A stretch of 64,000 nucleotides of DNA from a virus, in the IMG/VR virus record IMGVR_UViG_3300042924_003518, positions 21,938-85,937 of that record. One strand, given 5' to 3'. Below, one piece after another: positions 15,052 to 22,543 of this stretch. Both the position numbers and the translations under genes were made by a program. The notes under the pieces are model-generated. The model had not been told where the DNA came from and ran no database searches. It saw only the letters and a program-made list of their open reading frames with translations. Numbering within the stretch: the stretch's first letter is position 1; each line of letters opens with the position of its first letter.

Positions 15052-15785
15052 TATGCCTTTTCCAATCTATAGTCGGGTACATGCTTTTCATCCAAGTATA
15101 CCTTGTGGTCCTGACATTCTGCAACACAGTCAAGGTCAGCCTCGCCCATATAGTGACATACATTACATATCTCACCGCAGTCATTCTCACAATACTCAAG
15201 ACTGTTAAGTTCATCACAGTCACGACACTTGTTCTCGTATTCCTCAACGGTAGTGATAAAACCATTAAGCAATGTAACTTCCCCACCCCAACCTGTTTCT
15301 TCTTCATAAGATAGATTGAAGTTGAGAGTAGGATATTGTTCTGATAGTTTAGTTATAGCCTGAATAGGTGGAGACCAAGCGGTATTGAATTTATATCCAA
15401 GAACTGTAGTGCTCTCCTCATATAACTCAGTATCAGGATACTTATCGTTATCGTGAACAGCAACGTCCCATTTGGTTCCCCAATTGCGAACATTCCAGTC
15501 GTACCAATGATTACCCTTGAACATAAGAGATTCCTCTAAAGGCAGGGTATGGTCAGGTTGCTTGATATATTCCTCGTCTGAAATACCGTCTTGTCTATGA
15601 TTATATATATTATGAAATGCAAACACAGGATTAGGGTAAGTAGTTTGAGATACTTCCATTTGTCCAGTTGTAGCATTCCATGAATCATGGTCTTTTACAA
15701 ATGGTTTGTTGAGTTGTCGTTTGATATCTGCAATCAGGGTTTCGTCACCTGATATGTCAAGATAGTTGTAGCACCAATTGGGCAT
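15051..15785 (-). CDS. Api92/DUF1281-like phage protein with Cys-rich tail
   Basis: 244 residues. MPNWCYNYLDISG, WNVRNWGTKWD, FNTAWSPPIQAI and YPTLNFNLSYEEE are hallmark segments of the ferredoxin-like Api92 family. The C-terminal 50 residues add a Cys-rich segment (CRDCDEL, YCENDCGEICNVCHYMG) that looks like a metal-binding ribbon. Function unknown. AGAAAGGA ribosome site; a TTCGTAAT motif lies 20 bp upstream. Confidence 0.8.
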   Translation of the reverse strand: MPNWCYNYLDISGDETLIADIKRQLNKPFVKDHDSWNATTGQMEVSQTTYPNPVFAFHNIYNHRQDGISDEEYIKQPDHTLPLEESLMFKGNHWYDWNVRNWGTKWDVAVHDNDKYPDTELYEESTTVLGYKFNTAWSPPIQAITKLSEQYPTLNFNLSYEEETGWGGEVTLLNGFITTVEEYENKCRDCDELNSLEYCENDCGEICNVCHYMGEADLDCVAECQDHKVYLDEKHVPDYRLEKA

Positions 15786-15845
15786 TGGGGTCCTTTCTGT
15801 TGGGTTCGTAATGCAATTTTAGCAAAATGTCAGGGGTATGTCAAG

Positions 15846-15989
15846 TTACTCCCAATATTGCACAATAGTCCTAATGGTAGTATGGATCTGACAATCACAG
15901 TCATCCGATGTGTCTCTGTCATCAAAATGAGATAGGTTATCTTCATAGATCTCTGTAACTAATTCATCAATGGTGTACAGTCTGCTCAT
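15846..15989 (-). CDS. Hypothetical acidic protein, 47 aa
   Basis: MSRLYTIDELVTEIYEDN, then DDRDTSDDCDCQIHTT. ATG overlaps the upstream gene end. Shares the TIDEL start with its upstream neighbour, suggesting a short duplicated helix. Confidence 0.6.
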   Translation of the reverse strand: MSRLYTIDELVTEIYEDNLSHFDDRDTSDDCDCQIHTTIRTIVQYWE

Positions 15990-16183
15990 TGTAGGCCTAT
16001 CTTAGTAAGTACGTAATTGAATGCCGCTACCTGTCCATTAATAAAATTATATTCAAAGTCAAGGTCAGCAAAGTCTTTAGCAGCAGGGTCAAGTGCTTCC
16101 ATTTCATCAGCAAGATTGCGTAGGTCTTCTTCCAAACCATTACGCATTTTAAATATGTGGGTTGTTAGTTCGTCTATTGTCAT
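15986..16183 (-). CDS. Hypothetical protein, 65 aa
   Basis: ATG at 16183 is preferred to 16201 because GATAAT at 16190-16195 lies exactly 6 nt before it, under a TTGCTT -35. MTIDELTTHIFKMRNG, all helical. Function unknown. Confidence 0.65.
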   Translation of the reverse strand: MTIDELTTHIFKMRNGLEEDLRNLADEMEALDPAAKDFADLDFEYNFINGQVAAFNYVLTKIGLQ

Positions 16184-16189
16184 ATATTT

Positions 16190-16218
16190 ATTATCCCACA
16201 ATCCAGCAAAAAAAGCAA
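16190..16218 (-). promoter_or_regulatory. Leaderless promoter for 15986-16183
   Basis: TTGCTT, 17 nt, GATAAT, 6 nt, ATG. Confidence 0.7.
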
Positions 16219-16249
16219 GTGCTACGTAATAAAATATTTACAAAAATAC

Positions 16250-16280
16250 AATGTCCGATTTGTCGGTTTTGCTAGGCATT
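16250..16280. repeat. TCCGA / CTAGGC composite element
   Basis: ATGTCCGATTTGTCGG followed by TGCTAGGCATTTTTT; same architecture as the copy at 20591-20620. Confidence 0.5.
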
Positions 16281-16315
16281 TTTTGTTATGATCTGCAAAT
16301 TGAAAAATAAAAATT

Positions 16316-16339
16316 GAGCAGTTTTATTTCATGCTCAGG
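16316..16339 (-). terminator. GAGCA stem-loop element (copy 2)
   Basis: CCTGAGCATG, AAATA, AAACTGCTC on the minus strand, then a T-rich run, right after the DUF932 gene. Confidence 0.65.
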
Positions 16340-16347
16340 AAATTTTG

Positions 16348-17364
16348 CTATGCGAGTTGCAAAGTATTTTTTACAACAGTTAGCAAGCGATTTTTTTCTG
16401 CTGTAATTGTTGCGTCAAAACCAGAAGCAGCAGCGAGCATTGCCTCAGTATTTCCACCACGAGCAGAACGATGCCAATCAAGGCGTTCAGTAAGAGCATT
16501 GAAAGCACCCCACGCATTGCCAGCAATCATGCCATTGAACTCACCTGTGTAGATGTCATTGATAACATCAACCTTGTTAGTCCAACGAGTAAGTGCGCCC
16601 TTCTTTTCTTCATCAGGCTTAGGATACGCAGCGAGAACAATATCATTGAACTGTTGCGCTGTGATTTCTTTCTCAATCATTTGTTTAGCCATGATGTCGA
16701 AAGCGTCCATGTAAGCATTAGCAAGACCAAGAGCCTCACGAGCAATTTGAACTTTACCATTAGCGGTCTGTGTGTGGCGAATCTTGAAAGATTGCTTGAT
16801 AGCATTACGCCCACGCTTAGAGCCAAGAGCAAGGTTTAGAGTGTTAGCGCATACAACACGAACAGGTGTTATACTTGCTTGAATAGCAATAGAGCCGTCA
16901 TGTGATGTATTGATGAGAAGATAAGTTTTGACCTTATCCGCAACACCATTTGGGTCTAATACAGTTTCACGCTCAAGAGCAAGAGAACCGAATACAACAC
17001 GACCTCCACGAATAGAGCCAGCAGTTTCCCAACGACCTCCGCCGTCAAGAATATTATCACCGAATGAGAATAAATCTTCATTCTGTAAAACATGATAACG
17101 CTCACCAACAACACCGAGAATATCGGTCTGTGTGTTATCCGTAGGGTTAGTGCGAACAACATATTGATAAGATTTATCTGACGATAAGTGAGATGGAACA
17201 TTTACGTCCTCAAGACGAACATTCCAATTGTTTAGATTAGCAGCAGATAACATTTCTGCTGTTGTTTTTTCTTCCGTGAATACTGTGCCAAGACCATGCC
17301 AAGCAGGTTCACGGAATGATGCGAAAGAAGCAACGCCATTTTGCGTTTCTAATTCATGCGCCAT
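16348..17364 (-). CDS. DUF932 (phage/plasmid-like TIGR03299) protein
   Basis: 338 residues from ATG at 17364 with AGAAAGGA upstream; an ATG at 17451 is not backed by a ribosome site. Features ETQNGVASFASFREPAWHGLG, VVGERYHVLQNED, GGGRWETAGSIRGGRVVFGSL and VRVVCANTLNLAL, the classic DUF932 core. The family is widespread in phages and plasmids; its function is not established. Its own promoter and terminator make it a single-gene unit. Confidence 0.9.
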   Translation of the reverse strand: MAHELETQNGVASFASFREPAWHGLGTVFTEEKTTAEMLSAANLNNWNVRLEDVNVPSHLSSDKSYQYVVRTNPTDNTQTDILGVVGERYHVLQNEDLFSFGDNILDGGGRWETAGSIRGGRVVFGSLALERETVLDPNGVADKVKTYLLINTSHDGSIAIQASITPVRVVCANTLNLALGSKRGRNAIKQSFKIRHTQTANGKVQIAREALGLANAYMDAFDIMAKQMIEKEITAQQFNDIVLAAYPKPDEEKKGALTRWTNKVDVINDIYTGEFNGMIAGNAWGAFNALTERLDWHRSARGGNTEAMLAAASGFDATITAEKNRLLTVVKNTLQLA

Positions 17365-17396
17365 TATTTTTTGTCCTTTCTGTAAGTGATTTATCA

Positions 17397-17425
17397 ATCT
17401 TAGCATAACCCTCTGACAATTGCAA
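17397..17425 (-). promoter_or_regulatory. Promoter of the DUF932 gene
   Basis: TTGCAA, 17 nt, TAAGAT. A CGGCGTGTCG box lies 20 bp upstream of -35. Confidence 0.7.
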
Positions 17426-17445
17426 ATCCTGGTACGTAAATGTCC

Positions 17446-17455
17446 CGACACGCCG
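17446..17455 (-). repeat. CGGCGTGTCG box (copy 1)
   Basis: 10-bp box upstream of the DUF932 promoter; here farther from -35 than in the other copies. Confidence 0.6.
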
Positions 17456-17482
17456 TAAATTTGACAAAATAAGATTTTGCGG

Positions 17483-17525
17483 GCTAGGCAATTTTTAAAG
17501 AGCAGTTTACGTGGACGTGCTCAGG
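17483..17525 (-). terminator. GAGCA element (copy 3) plus CTAGGC element
   Basis: CCTGAGCACG, TCCACGT, AAACTGCTC at 17500-17525, then TTTAAAAATTGCCTAG. Follows the gene at 17610 on the minus strand. Confidence 0.6.
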
Positions 17526-17577
17526 TCCCTTGCATGCTCCCTAAAGAAAGGATGAAAGAGGAGCAATGCTTGCAGAT

Positions 17578-17602
17578 CTTGGCCCCTTTCATGAAGGCCA
17601 AG
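17578..17602 (-). terminator. CTTGGCC hairpin
   Basis: CTTGGCC and GGCCAAG pair around an 11-nt loop, just after the stop of 17610-18050. Confidence 0.5.
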
Positions 17603-17609
17603 AAATTTA

Positions 17610-18050
17610 TTAGTCTACACGAGAGATGTGGTCAACTTCTACATCAACTTCAACGTCGTGTGAATGTGAATCTGCATAAACGGTTAAGTCTATGTCGTCG
17701 ATATCAAAGTTTGCTAAATCACTAAGTGGTACAAGTACACGACCAGTAATTGTGGCTGTTGCCTCGAATTCAATTTCCTTAGTTGGGTTGAATCCAAAAA
17801 TGCTGCAGATATCAGAGACAATATCTTCTGAATCCATATCAAGATAATCAGGAAGACGATTCTCTAACTGATTTACTTTATTAATGTATTGAGACAGACT
17901 GGCTGCATTAGAACGATTCTGATACAGGTCCCACTCAAGGTCCACAACCTTTACGGTTGGATATGTAGCGGCACCATTCTCAATAACCTTATAAGTTACG
18001 AGTTGATTGGAGTTGTAGTGTTCGGGTACTACGGTTTCTGTTGTTTCCAT
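17610..18050 (-). CDS. Hypothetical acidic protein, 146 aa
   Basis: Helical first half (RSNAASLSQYINKVNQLENR), then a beta-rich half (EIEFEATATITGRVLVPLSD) and an Asp/Val tail (DVEVDVEVDHI). Operon with the gene upstream (ATG overlaps its stop). Function unknown. Confidence 0.65.
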   Translation of the reverse strand: METTETVVPEHYNSNQLVTYKVIENGAATYPTVKVVDLEWDLYQNRSNAASLSQYINKVNQLENRLPDYLDMDSEDIVSDICSIFGFNPTKEIEFEATATITGRVLVPLSDLANFDIDDIDLTVYADSHSHDVEVDVEVDHISRVD

Positions 18051-18313
18051 TATTCAATATCCTTTCCCATGGAATCCATTTCCTTTATTGTTTCAAGCAT
18101 ATCATTTAGTTGGCTTTCAGTCAAGCAGGCATGAGTAACTAAAGTAGCGGTCATTGCTGATAGATGAGCAGAATACATAAACATTGCTTTAGCAAAGTCC
18201 TCGTCGCTCATTTCATTTCTGTGATGATAAAGAGCAGAAGCCAAATCCATAACACTCTCGTCATGAACTGCGTCCTGCGTTGCCATTTGTATTGCTATTG
18301 CGGTGCTAATCAT
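18050..18313 (-). CDS. Hypothetical helical protein, 87 aa
   Basis: MISTAIAIQMATQDAVHDE, hydrophobic helix MFMYSAHLSAMTATLVTHA, acidic tail. First gene of a two-gene unit with its own promoter. Confidence 0.65.
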   Translation of the reverse strand: MISTAIAIQMATQDAVHDESVMDLASALYHHRNEMSDEDFAKAMFMYSAHLSAMTATLVTHACLTESQLNDMLETIKEMDSMGKDIE

Positions 18314-18339
18314 TTATTTATCCTTTCTTAGATAATATA

Positions 18340-18368
18340 ATCATAACATTTTTTAGAGGGGAAATCAA
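18340..18368 (-). promoter_or_regulatory. Promoter for 18050-18313
   Basis: TTGATT, 17 nt, TATGAT. Confidence 0.7.
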
Positions 18369-18418
18369 ATCGAGAACGTAAACTATCTCACATAGTGGAC
18401 TGTGTTTTAAATCACATT

Positions 18419-18465
18419 GCCTAGGCGATTTTTTGAGAGGGGAGCAGTTTATACTCATGCTCAGG
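18419..18465 (-). terminator. GAGCA element (copy 4) plus CCTAGGCG element
   Basis: CCTGAGCATG, AGTAT, AAACTGCTC at 18442-18465 and GCCTAGGCG at 18419-18427. The rest of 18369-18554 holds a small ACACAA/TTGTGT hairpin but no gene. Confidence 0.6.
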
Positions 18466-18554
18466 AGTAAGGTTACTCAAGGGACTTTCGCAGAAAGATC
18501 AACACAATTCGATTTTGTGTCGCAGTCTGCCTTGAACACAGAGTAACAATTTTA

Positions 18555-18722
18555 TTAGTAAGTCTTTACCATAGCAAATCGTTGCTGACCATTTGCCAAA
18601 CGAAGCATTACACGAGTTACATTTTTACTTTGTGGAACAAACTTTTCAATTCGTCCTGTAACGCCTGTCTTGCTGGTAGTAAATAAATCTCCTACCTGAT
18701 AAGTGTAGCCTCCGAGTGTCAT
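18555..18722 (-). CDS. Small SH3/KOW-like protein, 55 aa
   Basis: YQVGDLFTTSKTGVTGRIEKF, then VTRVMLRLANGQQRFAMVK: a small barrel pattern. Paralogue of 19319-19486. AGAAAGGAAAAC ribosome site. Function unknown. Confidence 0.65.
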   Translation of the reverse strand: MTLGGYTYQVGDLFTTSKTGVTGRIEKFVPQSKNVTRVMLRLANGQQRFAMVKTY

Positions 18723-18751
18723 TTGTTTTCCTTTCTGTCTATTTTGTTAGT

Positions 18752-18775
18752 GAGCAGTTTTATCTCATGCTCAGG
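18752..18775 (-). terminator. GAGCA stem-loop element (copy 5)
   Basis: CCTGAGCATG, AGATA, AAACTGCTC, right after 18784-19206. Confidence 0.6.
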
Positions 18776-18783
18776 AGAGTGAA

Positions 18784-19206
18784 TTACAAGTATCGGGCGA
18801 TAGCGTTGTAAGTTGAGGTAGAAACTACTTCCTCATCTGTCATCTTGAGAATACGAATAGCGTTCTCAATTTCATCTACCATTTCTTTGTATTGCCACTC
18901 ATGATAAGTGTCAAAATCCTTTTCAGGTTGAGCAGGTAGGTCAATAGAACCTTTAGGCAAATCAAAAGAAACATGAACCATGCCATTGTATCTTAGATTA
19001 GCAGATAAGTCCTCTGCCTTGTTGATAGCGTTGAGAGAAAGTTTAGCAACATCTTTAGACCACTTTTCGTGAGCCTTGTTGAACTTCTCCTCGTTAGTTG
19101 CTTGATTAGCCTTATCCTTTTGGATTTGTGCTAACTTAGTTTCTAAAGCCTTGATAACTTTAGTCGTAGCGATTTTCACGCTAATTGCTTTTTGGCTTCT
19201 TGCCAT
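18784..19206 (-). CDS. Hypothetical protein, 140 aa
   Basis: Coiled N-terminal half (TKVIKALETKLAQIQKDKAN), then MVHVSFDLPKGSIDLPAQP and a helical end. Own promoter and terminator element. Function unknown. Confidence 0.7.
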   Translation of the reverse strand: MARSQKAISVKIATTKVIKALETKLAQIQKDKANQATNEEKFNKAHEKWSKDVAKLSLNAINKAEDLSANLRYNGMVHVSFDLPKGSIDLPAQPEKDFDTYHEWQYKEMVDEIENAIRILKMTDEEVVSTSTYNAIARYL

Positions 19207-19242
19207 TTTGTTTTCCTTTCTTATGGGTTTTGGGTTATTTAT

Positions 19243-19271
19243 AGTCTAACATTTTTCAGTTAGAAAGTCAA
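19243..19271 (-). promoter_or_regulatory. Promoter for 18784-19206
   Basis: TTGACT, 17 nt, TAGACT, immediately after GAGCA copy 6. Confidence 0.8.
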
Positions 19272-19273
19272 GT

Positions 19274-19299
19274 GAGCAGTTTTAGTAGTCATGCTCAGG
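19274..19299 (-). terminator. GAGCA stem-loop element (copy 6)
   Basis: CCTGAGCATG, ACTACTA, AAACTGCTC, between the gene ending at 19319 and the next promoter. Confidence 0.6.
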
Positions 19300-19318
19300 A
19301 CTTTTCCTGTATTAGGAA

Positions 19319-19486
19319 TTACTTTGCTGTCCAAGTTGTCCAGCGAGGTGTGCCATTGACATCAAGTTTGACACGAACAGTTGAGCCGTCCTTGTTTGGC
19401 TTGATTTCTGTGATAGTGCCTGTAACCTTTGACTTCTGTGAGGTGTATAGGTCGCCTACCTTGTAGGTTGCTGTTGCTACTGCCAT
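19319..19486 (-). CDS. Small SH3/KOW-like protein, 55 aa (paralogue)
   Basis: YKVGDLYTSQKSKVTGTITE, then STVRVKLDVNGTPRWTTWT aligns along its length with 18555-18722 (VGDL, VTG, VRV/TRV). GGAG ribosome site and a strong promoter. Confidence 0.65.
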   Translation of the reverse strand: MAVATATYKVGDLYTSQKSKVTGTITEIKPNKDGSTVRVKLDVNGTPRWTTWTAK

Positions 19487-19525
19487 TTTCTTTCTCCTTT
19501 GTTAGTTGTTTTCTTACTTGTTATT

Positions 19526-19554
19526 ATTATGACATTTATTTTTTGCTGTGTCAA
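19526..19554 (-). promoter_or_regulatory. Promoter for 19319-19486
   Basis: TTGACA, 17 nt, CATAAT. Confidence 0.8.
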
Positions 19555-19596
19555 GTTATTTCTGACATTTCTCACATTTTGAGATTGTGAGATAGG

Positions 19597-19665
19597 TCAC
19601 TTTAGGGGGGGATAGAAAAGCACCCATAGGAGCATAGCCCACCCTAATAATAGTATTATTTTCAT
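19597..19665 (-). CDS. Possible membrane micropeptide, 22 aa
   Basis: MKIILLLGWAMLLWVLFYPP is one hydrophobic helix. ATG follows the GP88 stop by 8 nt with AAGGGA as ribosome site. Very short, so tentative. Confidence 0.4.
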   Translation of the reverse strand: MKIILLLGWAMLLWVLFYPPLK

Positions 19666-19672
19666 CTGTCCC

Positions 19673-20392
19673 TTACTTTTTCTTTGCGCTAAATACTATA
19701 TCAGATTTCTCGTCAATACACAAGCCACAAGACACGCATGCGCTGCCTGCCTGTGAGATTAGGGGAATAGCCTTTTTATTCTCAGGACACTTAGCACCAG
19801 GCTTGCCTATCATTGCCTTTAGGTCTGCCTGCCCAATTGCGAAGGTATCCGCAAGGTATGCCAATCGAATGCCCTTTTCCTTATTTAGACTAATAGCAAT
19901 CTCTTTGTTATCTTTATCTGTTGAATAGTATAGAGATAAGTTATCTATATTCTTTAGCATATTAGCAGCAGAGGCTACACGTGTATAAACCCAGAATTTG
20001 ATATCAGGGTTATTTAGAATAACGTGTTTCCATGCGAATGCGTACTCATCAGAAAAGAAGTCCCCGTCCCAGTGAATGCGGAATAGCAGAGGAGCGTCTT
20101 TCTTTTCACAATCTTTTCTAAAGTCTTCAATCATTTCCTGCAGCAGGTTTTCCATAGTGTCATGGTCTGCGTCTTTTAGTAATTCCCAATTGTGCAGGAG
20201 TACAGCCTTTACTCCTTTGTATACTCTTTCAAGTTTTCCTGCGTAACAAACACTTTCACAAGTATTGGTGGCACCAGGGCACGAGAAAGCCTTTCCAGCA
20301 GGCAATCCAAAAGTGTTGGCAATTGTTGGGGTTTTTCCATTGGGTGAGACGGCATTAGTTACCTTTCTGTCCATGCTACGTTTTAGTTTCAT
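19673..20392 (-). CDS. GP88 family phage protein
   Basis: 239 residues. NGKTPTIANTFGLPAGKAFSC, PGATNTCESVCYAGKLERVY, FRIHWDGDFFSDEYAFAW and the closing CVSCGLC are typical of the family named after mycobacteriophage L5 gp88. Six or more conserved Cys suggest a metal site. No established biochemical function. Actinophage association supports the host inference. A consensus promoter lies directly upstream. Confidence 0.9.
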   Translation of the reverse strand: MKLKRSMDRKVTNAVSPNGKTPTIANTFGLPAGKAFSCPGATNTCESVCYAGKLERVYKGVKAVLLHNWELLKDADHDTMENLLQEMIEDFRKDCEKKDAPLLFRIHWDGDFFSDEYAFAWKHVILNNPDIKFWVYTRVASAANMLKNIDNLSLYYSTDKDNKEIAISLNKEKGIRLAYLADTFAIGQADLKAMIGKPGAKCPENKKAIPLISQAGSACVSCGLCIDEKSDIVFSAKKK

Positions 20393-20412
20393 GGGTTCCT
20401 TTCTTTATTTTT

Positions 20413-20441
20413 ATTATAACATTTTTATTTTGATAAGTCAA
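20413..20441 (-). promoter_or_regulatory. Promoter of the GP88 gene
   Basis: TTGACT, 17 nt, TATAAT; the -35 lies in the last codons of the upstream gene. Confidence 0.85.
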
Positions 20442-20556
20442 ATTTTTTGTGTTTAACTTTGCGGGAGTAGGATTTTTTATTCCTTAATGGAGTTGCAGCA
20501 TTAGATCTGCGTAATTCCATAAGTCTGCGTAATTCCTCAGCCGTTTTTTTCATCAT
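20425..20556 (-). CDS. Small basic protein, 43 aa
   Basis: MMKKTAEELRRLMELRRSN then Lys-rich tail (SYSRKVKHKK). TAAGAT lies exactly 6 nt upstream of the first ATG, indicating a leaderless mRNA. Could bind nucleic acid by charge. Family unknown. Confidence 0.6.
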   Translation of the reverse strand: MMKKTAEELRRLMELRRSNAATPLRNKKSYSRKVKHKKFDLSK

Positions 20557-20562
20557 GTAATA

Positions 20563-20591
20563 ATCTTATCATAAAAATAACAAAAATGCAA
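20563..20591 (-). promoter_or_regulatory. Leaderless promoter for 20425-20556
   Basis: TTGCAT, 17 nt, TAAGAT, 6 nt, ATG. Confidence 0.75.
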
Positions 20592-20620
20592 ATGTCCGAA
20601 TTGTCCGAATCGCCTAGGCG
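20591..20620. repeat. TCCGA pair plus CGCCTAGGCG palindrome
   Basis: ATGTCCGAATTGTCCGA then CGCCTAGGCG and GTTTTT. Lies between the stop of 20625-20858 and the next promoter. Perfect 10-bp palindrome; possible operator or terminator. Confidence 0.55.
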
Positions 20621-20624
20621 GTTT

Positions 20625-20858
20625 TTAGAAGTTTTCTATAAATAATTCAAAACGTTCATCATCAGTTATATCTGAAATTTCTTTTTCACCAAATTCATTT
20701 TCATAGGTGACAACATAACCAAATTTTGCTGGGGCAATTTCAATTACTCTAACAACTTCATCATTCAAACCAATTAGATCTCCTACTTCTAATTGGTCTG
20801 CGTTGAGAATATCTACCAAGCGAAAGTCTTCTTCCATACGAATCATTGTATCAGACAT
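20625..20858 (-). CDS. Hypothetical acidic protein, 77 aa
   Basis: LEVGDLIGLNDEVVRVIEI then GYVVTYENEFGEKEI: small beta-barrel pattern related in style to the VGDL proteins at 18555 and 19319. Function unknown. Confidence 0.65.
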   Translation of the reverse strand: MSDTMIRMEEDFRLVDILNADQLEVGDLIGLNDEVVRVIEIAPAKFGYVVTYENEFGEKEISDITDDERFELFIENF

Positions 20859-21068
20859 TTAGCGAATGGATACCTCTCCATTACGATAAAAGGTTTTTGT
20901 ATACATTTTACCTGTTGGGTCTGATAGGTTGTAGGTTGCGTATTCCTTAGCATCTCCAAAGTCTACGCATTTATCCCACACATTTACGGCTTCAAGCATG
21001 TCTGATACTCGCAGGGTATTTACAAGGCTTCCGTCATAGGAAGTAGTAAGTGAGTAAGTGTATTCCAT
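20859..21068 (-). CDS. Hypothetical protein, 69 aa
   Basis: MEYTYSLTTSYDGSLVNTLR, then YNLSDPTGKMYTKTFYRNGE, beta-rich. Abuts the downstream gene. Confidence 0.6.
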   Translation of the reverse strand: MEYTYSLTTSYDGSLVNTLRVSDMLEAVNVWDKCVDFGDAKEYATYNLSDPTGKMYTKTFYRNGEVSIR

Positions 21069-21069
21069 T

Positions 21070-21210
21070 TTAGATTTCCTCCATCGCTATTAGTTCGTCA
21101 TTTACAAGTCTGAAGCCTGTTGAGATTACTACCTCGCCATCTTCTCCTTCATGGAAGAACGCTTCAGGGAATAGGTCAAGAACCTTTACTACCATTTCAT
21201 CAAATTTCAT
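21070..21210 (-). CDS. Hypothetical acidic protein, 46 aa
   Basis: MKFDEMVVKVLDLFPEAFF, then EDGEVVISTGFRL. Starts at the stop of the gene upstream (1-nt overlap). Operon member. Confidence 0.6.
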   Translation of the reverse strand: MKFDEMVVKVLDLFPEAFFHEGEDGEVVISTGFRLVNDELIAMEEI

Positions 21211-21488
21211 TAGACTTCCTCTCTTTCAATAAGCCACGCATCAAGGTGGTGTTGTTCAATAATAGCCCAAGCAGGAGCAGTAGTCAAACCTTTATAACTT
21301 ACACCTTCAGGCATAGGAATTTCTAAATCCCAAAGTCCTGCGTCATTCACAGCGTCAATGGCTTCAACACAAGGTTGAACCATGATAGGTGGAACGGGTG
21401 GGTAGTGATTAGCAGACAAGTGAATTCTAATCTGCTTCTCAATAGCCATATCATCAAACAACGCTAAATCGTGTGCGAAATTACTTCC
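21210..21488 (-). CDS. Hypothetical protein, 92 aa
   Basis: ATG at 21488 follows the upstream stop by 4 nt; an ATG at 21530 would overlap it. MGSNFAHDLALFDDMAIEKQ, then SANHYPPVPPIMVQPCVEA. Function unknown. Confidence 0.6.
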   Translation of the reverse strand, partial: GSNFAHDLALFDDMAIEKQIRIHLSANHYPPVPPIMVQPCVEAIDAVNDAGLWDLEIPMPEGVSYKGLTTAPAWAIIEQHHLDAWLIEREEV

Positions 21489-21492
21489 CATA

Positions 21493-21705
21493 TTAGTAAG
21501 CCTCCTGTGTTGTAAATAATTGAGGCTCACTTAGTAAGCCATTGTCAAATAATACTGAGCCGTCTTCGTCAAGGATTAGCCCGTAGATATTACACTCGCA
21601 GTCCTCCATGTCGTAGTCCTCGCCATTAGCAAATCCATGATAACCCTTGCCGTAGCATAGGTCGCAGTTAGCAATAGTCCGTAGTGCGTATTCCAATTTA
21701 TCCAT
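21493..21705 (-). CDS. DnaJ-type CxxCxGxG mini-protein, 70 aa
   Basis: CDLCYGKGYHGF followed by DCECN gives a single C-x2-C-x-G-x-G half-ribbon with a C-x-C partner, as in DnaJ zinc modules. A shorter relative is at 24747-24857. Has its own promoter. Confidence 0.6.
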   Translation of the reverse strand: MDKLEYALRTIANCDLCYGKGYHGFANGEDYDMEDCECNIYGLILDEDGSVLFDNGLLSEPQLFTTQEAY

Positions 21706-21727
21706 TTTTTATTTCCTTTCTTTCAAT

Positions 21728-21756
21728 AATCTAACCTTATCATGGGGGACTGACAA
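21728..21756 (-). promoter_or_regulatory. Promoter for 21493-21705
   Basis: TTGTCA, 17 nt, TAGATT, with a GTCCCCCATGATA spacer that recurs at 24080-24100. Confidence 0.75.
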
Positions 21757-21776
21757 AATCAAATCCCCCACGCCCT

Positions 21777-22274
21777 TTACCACGAAGAAGTGTAGTAAAA
21801 GGACAATTTGGACATTTCGGGTAGAGCAAATACTCTGTCCAATTTAGCCTTAGTATTCTTTAGGTCTTGCCAATACCATTCATCGATATCAGTACCGCCA
21901 AAGAAAAATCCTGCTTGTGGGGGTAACAAGTTAGGATTACGCTCTGCCAAAGCCTTATTCACAAGATCAAGTAGAGATTTCAATTTCTCATGGGATACAT
22001 AGTATTCTCCACAATTATCTTCTCCACCCTGAACATTCTTTACAAACCAAGCGTGTATCTGATTAGCCTTGCGCCAATAAGCACAAGTTACTTCAACATG
22101 AACGCCATAGATATCAACAGCAACATCTTTCATTCCTGCTGTTTCAACAATATTATTCCACAAAGGGAATACCACTTCAGGAGAGTCATAAGACAATTCA
22201 TCATTATCCTGTAACGCCTGCCAATTTACTTTTTCCACATACTTTTTAGCGTGGAGATACATATCCAAACCCAT
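21777..22274 (-). CDS. Conserved phage hypothetical protein, 165 aa
   Basis: MGLDMYLHAKKYVEK, CAYWRKANQIHAWFVKNVQG, PPQAGFFFGGTDIDEWYWQD are segments I recognise from a conserved phage protein family without known function. Confidence 0.75.
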   Translation of the reverse strand: MGLDMYLHAKKYVEKVNWQALQDNDELSYDSPEVVFPLWNNIVETAGMKDVAVDIYGVHVEVTCAYWRKANQIHAWFVKNVQGGEDNCGEYYVSHEKLKSLLDLVNKALAERNPNLLPPQAGFFFGGTDIDEWYWQDLKNTKAKLDRVFALPEMSKLSFYYTSSW

Positions 22275-22275
22275 T

Positions 22276-22431
22276 TTATTGAGCCTCCTCTACAACATCG
22301 ACAACATCAAACACATCAAACTTTGCTAATTCGTTTTCAGGCAAATTTAGAAAAGTTTTATTTAGAGCAAATACAGCAGATAAATCTGAGTCTGCTTCAG
22401 TAACAAAACTAATTAGAACATTTTTTTTCAT
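22276..22431 (-). CDS. Hypothetical protein, 51 aa
   Basis: MKKNVLISFVTEADSDLSAV, acidic tail (VFDVVDVVEEAQ). First gene after the promoter at 22462. Confidence 0.6.
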   Translation of the reverse strand: MKKNVLISFVTEADSDLSAVFALNKTFLNLPENELAKFDVFDVVDVVEEAQ

Positions 22432-22461
22432 TAGTTATCCTTTCTTTATTTTCAGGCTTCC

Positions 22462-22490
22462 AGCCTATCATTTTCTACTGACATTTTCAA
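22462..22490 (-). promoter_or_regulatory. Promoter for 22276-22431
   Basis: TTGAAA, 17 nt, TAGGCT, with CGGCGTGTCG ending 2 bp upstream of -35. Confidence 0.65.
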
Positions 22491-22492
22491 TC

Positions 22493-22502
22493 CGACACGC
22501 CG
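22493..22502 (-). repeat. CGGCGTGTCG box (copy 2)
   Basis: Perfect copy directly upstream of -35. Confidence 0.65.
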
Positions 22503-22543
22503 ATAAATCTGTGGGGAAATTCACATTGTAACGTAATTCACAT

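Noticed and set aside
17477-17725. Plus-strand frame of 82 codons
   Set aside because: Runs over the GAGCA element and into the minus-strand gene 17610-18050; no promoter or ribosome site support on this strand.
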